Shown here: positions 58,144-64,000 of the stretch, piece by piece
Numbering within the stretch: position 1 is the stretch's first letter
How the letters are laid out: every line of letters starts with the position of its first letter
Assembly: GCA_900318465.1 (NCBI GenBank)
Contig: ONKQ01000005.1
Span: 1 to 64,000 of the forward strand
Length of the DNA stretch: 64,000 nt
Direction of reading: 5' to 3'
Source of the DNA: an uncultured Bacteroidales bacterium
GTDB taxonomy: Bacteria > Bacteroidota > Bacteroidia > Bacteroidales > F082
Translations under genes and position numbers: made by a program
Notes under the pieces: generated by a model
Databases searched by the model: none
Told to the model about the DNA's origin: nothing
Seen by the model: the letters and a program-made list of their open reading frames with translations, nothing else

Positions 58144-58871
58144 TACCCTTCGTGGCGCATTTCATACAGCTCATCAAGATGTTTTTTCAACCGCCGCGCC
58201 ATAGGACGGAAGGTGTAATACGTAATAGTGGCTGAAACGGGTGCGCCCACCAAAGGCAACACTTTTCCCACTCCTTTAGCGAAGCTCTCCTTCGTCATGT
58301 TAAGGCCTATCCATTGGGCTATCCTGATGGTGTATTGTGCCAACACTGTCTCCGAAATCTTGAGACTCGCGGTCTTCGACATCTGCCCGACCACTTTGGT
58401 CAAGGCTTCGATAGCGAATTTGTTGCCCATCATGGCACCTACAAACAGCGTCATGATGTTCAGCGATTCGTCGTCCAACTGGTTGTTGACATCGGTCAAC
58501 GCAGGCCAGCCGTAGAGATAGATGAGTTTCTGCATTAAGGAGAGAATGTGGCCATAGAACTGCGTGAGGTCGGTAGGGATCGTACCCGCCATCCACCAAC
58601 CGCCAGGCAAGCCCATCAAAGCCGAAGTGCCACACACCATAGTCAAATGGTAGTTGATACATTGGTTGGCCAATTTGTCTATTTCCTTCTTGTTCAACAC
58701 TTTGAGAGGTGTGTCGTCCAAGGCTGTCATCACCTCCATCGGAGTACAGAACTTGGTCAGTTCCTTTGTCAGGAACTCTTCGCGGTTCACCTTCACGAAG
58801 GGCAACCGCAGGCTGGTTTCCAGCACTTTGTTCCACAAACTGACGCTTTTTTCTTTGGTTTCTTCGCTCAT
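58140..58871 (-). CDS. EcsC family protein
   Basis: 243 residues. Two hydrophobic regions with conserved Gly (SALMGLPGGWWMAGTIPTDLTQFYGHILSLMQKLIYLYG and KVLPLVGAPVSATITYY) match the EcsC family; IPTDLTQFYGHIL is close to its signature. Probably a membrane-associated protein of unknown role, named after the third gene of the Bacillus ecs locus. Confidence 0.83.
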   Translation of the reverse strand: MSEETKEKSVSLWNKVLETSLRLPFVKVNREEFLTKELTKFCTPMEVMTALDDTPLKVLNKKEIDKLANQCINYHLTMVCGTSALMGLPGGWWMAGTIPTDLTQFYGHILSLMQKLIYLYGWPALTDVNNQLDDESLNIMTLFVGAMMGNKFAIEALTKVVGQMSKTASLKISETVLAQYTIRIAQWIGLNMTKESFAKGVGKVLPLVGAPVSATITYYTFRPMARRLKKHLDELYEMRHEGY

Positions 58872-58884
58872 ATCTATTCGTTTA

Positions 58885-59142
58885 TTGCAGGGACTTACGT
58901 CGATGCAGGGACTTACGTCGCCTGCTTATTGGTCTGTCGTCCCTATGGGACTGGCTACAACGCCAAACTAAACATCTATCAACTATCAACTGACTCTAAA
59001 CACTCAACTCTATACTCTAAACTAATACACTTTTCAGGGGTTTACACCGCCTGCCTATTATCTTTCATCCCTACGGGATTCGCTACAACGCCAAACTAAA
59101 CATCTATCAACTGACTCTAAACTCTAAACACTCAACTCTAAA

Positions 59143-59148
<6 letters not shown>
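58885..59148. repeat. Direct repeats between the EcsC and rarA genes
   Basis: An about 129-base unit is repeated: CGCCTGC(T/C)TATT, CCCTA(T/C)GGGA, GCTACAACGCCAAACTAAAC and a low-complexity AACTCTAAACACTC tail (58919 on and 59048 on). An 18-base tandem repeat (ATGCAGGGACTTACGTCG) precedes it. The CCTGCCTATTATCTTTCA and CCCTACGGG words also occur in the MITE-like elements at 36536 and 60994, so these are probably decayed relatives. Confidence 0.6.
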
Positions 59149-60426
<1,278 letters not shown>

Positions 60427-60442
60427 CGCTGAATATTTTGCG

Positions 60443-60472
60443 CAAAGGTACAACTATTTTTTGGCCTGCAAA
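60443..60472 (-). promoter_or_regulatory. Promoter of rarA
   Basis: On the minus strand TTTG (60469-60472), 18 bases, TACCTTTG (60443-60450), 16 bases before the start codon at 60426. Confidence 0.65.
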
Positions 60473-60495
60473 ACAATTTGTAAAAATGGCATTTT

Positions 60496-60748
60496 ATGCT
60501 TTGGAAAGCAGAAAAATTGGCAAAATTTATGCTTTGGAAAGTAGAAAATTCTCTGATTTTATGCTTTGGAAAACAGAAAATACTAAGTGGATGTTTGGGT
60601 TGCTGTACTGATTTTTGGGACATGGTTTTCCAAATTCATGGATTTAATTCCACGATTTTGGCAAAATTCATGGATTCAATTCCACGATTTTGGCAAAATT
60701 CGTGGATTATATGCCACGATTTTGGCAAAATTTGTGGATTATATGCCA
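60496..60748. repeat. Two arrays of tandem palindromes with a 32-base period
   Basis: Array 1: ATGCTTTGGAAAGCAGAAAA and variants at 60496, 60529 and 60561, with palindromic core TGCTTTGGAAAGCA. Array 2: near-palindrome CCACGATTTTGGCAAAATTC plus RTGG at 60650-60673, 60682-60705 and 60714-60737, with a degenerate first unit at 60621-60641. Both arrays repeat every 32-33 bases. They lie between rarA and a truncated ATPase and fill a 338-base gap without a gene. Confidence 0.8.
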
Positions 60749-60764
60749 TTTGTGGTGCAACCGC

Positions 60765-60959
60765 TATTTTCGGCGCACCCACGAACAAAAGGAGATAGAC
60801 TATGTGGAAGACCGCGATAGCCAGCTTTCCGCTTTTGAATTCAAGTACAGCCCCAAGAAGAAGGTAGTCATCCCAAAGCATTTCGCCGAGGCATACCCCA
60901 CCGCAACATTCAAGATGATTACACCAGACAATTTTGAGGAGTTTGTGCTGGACGATTGA
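60765..60959 (+). pseudogene. C-terminal remnant of a DUF4143-type ATPase
   Basis: 65 codons reading RRTHEQKEIDYVEDRDSQ, SAFEFKYSPKKKVVIPKHF and ITPDNFEEFVLDD, the usual end of AAA ATPases with a DUF4143 domain, whose full length is about 370-400 residues. The D...E-x-K nuclease-like pattern (EIDYVEDRD, EFKY) is kept, but the ATPase part is gone and the 5' end runs into the palindromic repeats. Deletion between repeats is a plausible cause. Confidence 0.8.
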
Positions 60960-60993
60960 TCGATGTTTTTTCCCTTTCCTAACAATACTTCAT

Positions 60994-61128
60994 CGGCAGG
61001 GGTTCCGCCTTGCTCCACCACCTGCCTAATATCCTTTCACCCCTCTGTGGTTCTCCTCCGTGCCCAAGCCCAAGTCACGGAGTGACGATGGATAATAGGC
61101 AGGGGTGAAATGCAATGCAACCCCTGCC
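60994..61128. mobile_element. 135-base MITE-like element, copy B
   Basis: Terminal inverted repeats GGCAGGGGTT / AACCCCTGCC. The interior words CTCCACCACCTGCCTAATATC, TTTCACCCCT, AAGTCACGGAGTGACGATGG and AGGCAGGGGTGAAATGC match copy A at 36536-36684, with a short internal deletion. It lies in the 384-base gap between the ATPase remnant and the mosaic lipoprotein gene. Confidence 0.65.
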
Positions 61129-61215
61129 AACAAAAAACAAATTCCGAACAAAGCCCCAGCGGGGCGAAAGGATACCCATTAACGACGTATGCCCAAAATG
61201 AGGCTGCCGCAATGC

Positions 61216-61325
61216 GACAGCCCTACAACAGCTGTAGGACTGTCGTACCACGACAGCATCGTTGTTTTCCCGCATTGCAAATGCTATTATTCTCCACTTC
61301 CGCATTGCAAATGCGGAAGAACGGG
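61216..61325. repeat. Cluster of short palindromes after the mosaic lipoprotein gene
   Basis: GACAGCCCTACA / TGTAGGACTGTC (61216-61244), CTGTCG-TACCA-CGACAG (61240-61256), and two copies of CGCATTGCAAATGC (61271 and 61302 regions), the second inside TCCGCATTGCAAATGCGGA. They could end transcription of the minus-strand gene or be decayed REP-type repeats. Confidence 0.6.
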
Positions 61326-61343
61326 GTTTCTTCAAGGGAATAA

Positions 61344-63977
61344 TTATTCGGCAGGGTACACAAGGCGCACAGATTGACCACTGTAACGGTTGAGCCAATC
61401 CGTACTGAGGCCGCCGTCGTAGAAGATCACGTCCCACGCGCCAAAGTTATAACTGTACGAGGCCGACCAGTAGTAGCCACCGGAACCGACATTGATAACC
61501 GAAGTTTCGTTGCGGAAGCCTGCGGCAGGCAGGAAGACAGCACCATGCGACTCAAGCGAGTTAGCCCAAGTAGTGGAACTAATCACATTGCTACTGAAAC
61601 TTGCACCGCTGCTGTTTGTGCTGTACAAGGTATAACAACCACTATTCCAATTGTCGGGCAACAAAATCACGCCGTTCACATTGTTCACCATTGCCTTGGC
61701 ATAGCGTATACCTGATGAGGTGCTGCGTGTGTTGAAAACGTATGCCCATTCCTCGCGCGTCAAAGTCCGCCACTTGTGGTTTTGGTTGCCGCCGTTACTT
61801 ACCGTGTTGTAGTAGCCCCAGTCGGAGTTGGCATAGCTACCTGTCAGATTATGGTTCCCTGGAGGTCCGTACAAACTGCCATTGCTATTGTTAGAATCCC
61901 AAGGGCGGTAATAGGCGTTGCCGCAGTTCCAGCCGCTCGTTCCCCACCCGAAGAGGTCAATCCAGCCGCTGTACGAAGAAGAGATACTATTGTTGGCACT
62001 GCCAATGCAGTCGTACTGGTTCGTGGCAAAACGCCAAGTGCTGTTGGAAGCCTTGTACTGCAAATTTCCCTGTGAGAACCAAACCTTTTTCGTGGCATTC
62101 ACAGAAAAGAGCCCATTTATCGCACCCGTAGGGGCTTGAGGAGCAACAGTAGCCGAAGCAGAACTTGATTTTGGTGACTCAACATTGTTATAAACTGTAG
62201 AGACCCGATAAGTATATGTACTGGGGCTAAGATTGTTGTCAGTATAATGTGTTGTAGTTACATTTGATTGAATTAATGTATTACCCCTATATACTTTATA
62301 GCTTGTAGCAGGATTGGTCGCTGTCCAACTAAGATAAACATTATTGCCATTTTGTACTATAGCCGAAAGATTGGTGGGCGGCTTCACCACATTCACAGTG
62401 ACATTTGCAGTGGCTGTCTGCCCGTTGCTGCTTACCGTTACAGTATAGGTCGTTGTCGTTGTAGGTGTGGCTGTCGGCGATTGAATTTGGGAATTGCTTA
62501 ATCCTGTGGCGGGTGTCCAATTATATGTATAGTTGCCATTGCCACCCGTGGCATTAGCGGTCAATGAGGAACTACTGCCAAGCGGAATGGTACTCGGATT
62601 GGCTGTCGCCGTAACGCTCAATGGAAGCAAAGTGGATTGGAAATGAGCCACAAATTCCGCAGATTCAGTAACATTAAACCGACAAGGGTTTTGTGAGCTT
62701 ATTACCGTTCCGTTCTTGGTAAAGTTTACGAAAGCATAGTCTGGGTTGGGCGTGGCGGTTAACGTACATTCTTCATTATAATGGAATTCACCATTGCCTG
62801 ACACCGATACTCTTCCACCTTCCGAAGGCTCAGCTGTGGCCGAAATTGTATATGTTTTCAAAGTGAAGTGTGCTTTCAAATTTCGGTTTCCAGTTACATC
62901 AAAAGAATAGGTTGCGTTGGTGGAAACTTGCGTGCCGTTTTCAGTCCATTTGGTAAAATCATAACCTGGGTTGGCAGTAGCGGCAAGCACACAATGGTCG
63001 CCATAATTGTACCCTCCGCTACCCGAAACCGTTCCACCATTCTCAGGTTCAGGAGTGGCGGTTATTGTACAAGGCTGCGCTGTGAAGTTCGCCACCAGAT
63101 TACGGTTAACCGTAACATCAAAGGTGTATTCTCTATCGGTGGAAACCTGCACACTGTTTTCAGTCCAGTTCACGAAATTGTATCCCGTGTTTTCCGTCGC
63201 TTTCGCTGTGCAAGATTGCCCTTCATCGTAGGTGCCGCCACCTGTCACTGTTCCTCCATTGCTTGGATAGGCCGAAACCTCAACCGTAAAAGTTTGCAAT
63301 GGTTTTGTTTGAAAACTCACCTCATTGCCGTAAGTAAGGCCTTTGCTGTTCTTGGCATAAGCACAAGCATAGTATTTCGTGTTGGGAGAAAGATTGGTCA
63401 AATCACAGGTGTACTCGCCTAAATCACCTTCTTTTGAAACAAAGTTATCACTAATGGTTGGGGTGTGGTTTGTACTCCAACACACACCGCGCTCAATGAT
63501 TTGCGTACCGCCATCGTCCGTAACAATGCCACTAACCGAAGCCGTTGTAGTGGTCACATCCTCTTCCTTCACCTCGTTTGTCTTCACCGTGGGCTTCTCG
63601 TTGTCTTTGGTGGTGAAAGTCACCTTGCCACTGGTGCCAAAGCCACCCGTATTTTTAGCGAAAGCCTCATAAACGTATGTGGTATTTGGCTCAAGGTTAG
63701 TCAATTCAGCAGAGTACACACCAGTTCCGCTGCCGCAAAAAATGGTATCCATCGCACCACCACTTTTGCCGTATGCAAAGCCTCTCGACTTCACTTCAGC
63801 ACCGCCCTGGTCGGTCACTTCAGCAGAAACGCTTGCTTTGGTGTAGTTGATAGTGATGGCTCCTTCAAAAACCTTCACTGTGGGAACATCTATTTTTTCT
63901 TTCTTGCAGGTAGTCAGTCCTAATGCAAAAACTGCCATTATTGCAACGGCAGTAATTCTTTTATAGTGCATACTCAT
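61344..63977 (-). CDS. Mosaic lipoprotein with FN3-like, InlB-type repeat and FISUMP-like domains
   Basis: 877 residues; start ATG at 63977 (a second ATG is six bases later). Lipobox LGLTTC. Two fibronectin-like units (SRGFAYGKSGG and ERGVCWSTNHTPTISD with NLxPNTxY endings), three divergent InlB B-repeats (GGTVTGGGTYDEGQSC, GGTVSGSGGYNYGDHC, GGRVSVSGNGEFHYNEEC), an Ig/PKD-like unit, a fibronectin type III domain and a C-terminal domain of the DUF1566/Fibrobacter paralogous type (VWFSQGNLQY, WRTLTREEWAYVF, GYYWSASYS, VRLVYPAE). Probably a surface lipoprotein that binds a polymer; the ligand is unknown. The DUF1566-like end relates it to the small secreted genes at the start of the window. Confidence 0.85.
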   Translation of the reverse strand: MSMHYKRITAVAIMAVFALGLTTCKKEKIDVPTVKVFEGAITINYTKASVSAEVTDQGGAEVKSRGFAYGKSGGAMDTIFCGSGTGVYSAELTNLEPNTTYVYEAFAKNTGGFGTSGKVTFTTKDNEKPTVKTNEVKEEDVTTTTASVSGIVTDDGGTQIIERGVCWSTNHTPTISDNFVSKEGDLGEYTCDLTNLSPNTKYYACAYAKNSKGLTYGNEVSFQTKPLQTFTVEVSAYPSNGGTVTGGGTYDEGQSCTAKATENTGYNFVNWTENSVQVSTDREYTFDVTVNRNLVANFTAQPCTITATPEPENGGTVSGSGGYNYGDHCVLAATANPGYDFTKWTENGTQVSTNATYSFDVTGNRNLKAHFTLKTYTISATAEPSEGGRVSVSGNGEFHYNEECTLTATPNPDYAFVNFTKNGTVISSQNPCRFNVTESAEFVAHFQSTLLPLSVTATANPSTIPLGSSSSLTANATGGNGNYTYNWTPATGLSNSQIQSPTATPTTTTTYTVTVSSNGQTATANVTVNVVKPPTNLSAIVQNGNNVYLSWTATNPATSYKVYRGNTLIQSNVTTTHYTDNNLSPSTYTYRVSTVYNNVESPKSSSASATVAPQAPTGAINGLFSVNATKKVWFSQGNLQYKASNSTWRFATNQYDCIGSANNSISSSYSGWIDLFGWGTSGWNCGNAYYRPWDSNNSNGSLYGPPGNHNLTGSYANSDWGYYNTVSNGGNQNHKWRTLTREEWAYVFNTRSTSSGIRYAKAMVNNVNGVILLPDNWNSGCYTLYSTNSSGASFSSNVISSTTWANSLESHGAVFLPAAGFRNETSVINVGSGGYYWSASYSYNFGAWDVIFYDGGLSTDWLNRYSGQSVRLVYPAE

Positions 63978-64000
63978 AAGATAGCTTGTTTAATTAGTTG

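Noticed and set aside
60496-60748. CRISPR array
   Set aside because: Units are 20-24 bases with intervals of only about 8-12 bases and no unique spacers.

Overview
The window reads as a chromosomal segment of a Bacteroidales bacterium (phylum Bacteroidota), probably an anaerobic gut- or rumen-type lineage. The evidence is: promoters of the Bacteroidota form TTTG-N18-22-TAnnTTTG in front of many genes; nine secreted proteins ending in type IX secretion (T9SS) sorting domains; a complete Rnf complex; a BspA-like leucine-rich-repeat protein; and a radical-SAM/lipoprotein pair of a kind known from Bacteroidota. No rRNA, phage, integrase, transposase or CRISPR array was seen.

Layout. 1-3.4 kb: tail of one T9SS cargo protein, a small secreted protein and a second cargo with a nearly identical tail. 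3.4-5.3 kb: a compact restriction-modification pair (NotI-like endonuclease plus D12-class methyltransferase) behind two tandem dyads. 5.3-10.6 kb: rnfBCDGEA from a consensus promoter to a strong terminator. 10.6-36.4 kb: a surface/secretion region with two gingipain-family (C25) peptidases, a BspA-like protein, three consecutive modular T9SS proteins built from PKD/Ig-like and Cys-Asp-Ser repeats, a lipoprotein and beta-barrel pair, a PIN toxin-antitoxin pair and a DUF4160/DUF2442 pair. 36.8-39.9 kb: ABC transporter, GntR regulator and head-GIN lipoprotein. 40-41.8 kb: a DUF234-type ATPase bracketed by two copies of one long palindrome. 41.8-43.7 kb: radical SAM enzyme with two small lipoproteins. 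43.8-51.1 kb: Mpv17-like membrane protein, CotH-like cargo, ADP-forming acyl-CoA synthetase with an embedded ParB-like domain, Nudix hydrolase, SPFH and NfeD proteins. 51.5-55.7 kb: a 1400-residue STAND/TPR protein fused to a second ATPase and a PD-(D/E)XK nuclease. 55.8-64 kb: two tRNA-Leu genes, a DUF4301 protein, an EcsC-family protein, RarA, a truncated ATPase behind tandem palindromes, and a mosaic lipoprotein.

How it works together. Rnf and the ADP-forming synthetase fit anaerobic energy conservation. The T9SS cargos, C25 peptidases and lipoproteins form an exported, adhesive and proteolytic surface programme, and several paralogues appear to exchange sequence. Defence or conflict genes (R-M pair, PIN pair, palindrome-flanked ATPases, the STAND-nuclease fusion) are scattered between housekeeping genes. 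Intergenic DNA is rich in short palindromic or foldback repeats.

Best candidates for something new: the STAND-TPR-ATPase-nuclease fusion, the ParB-like insertion in the acyl-CoA synthetase, the radical SAM/lipoprotein cluster, and the link between AAA ATPase genes and long palindromes. All assignments were made by reading the sequence; no database search was run.
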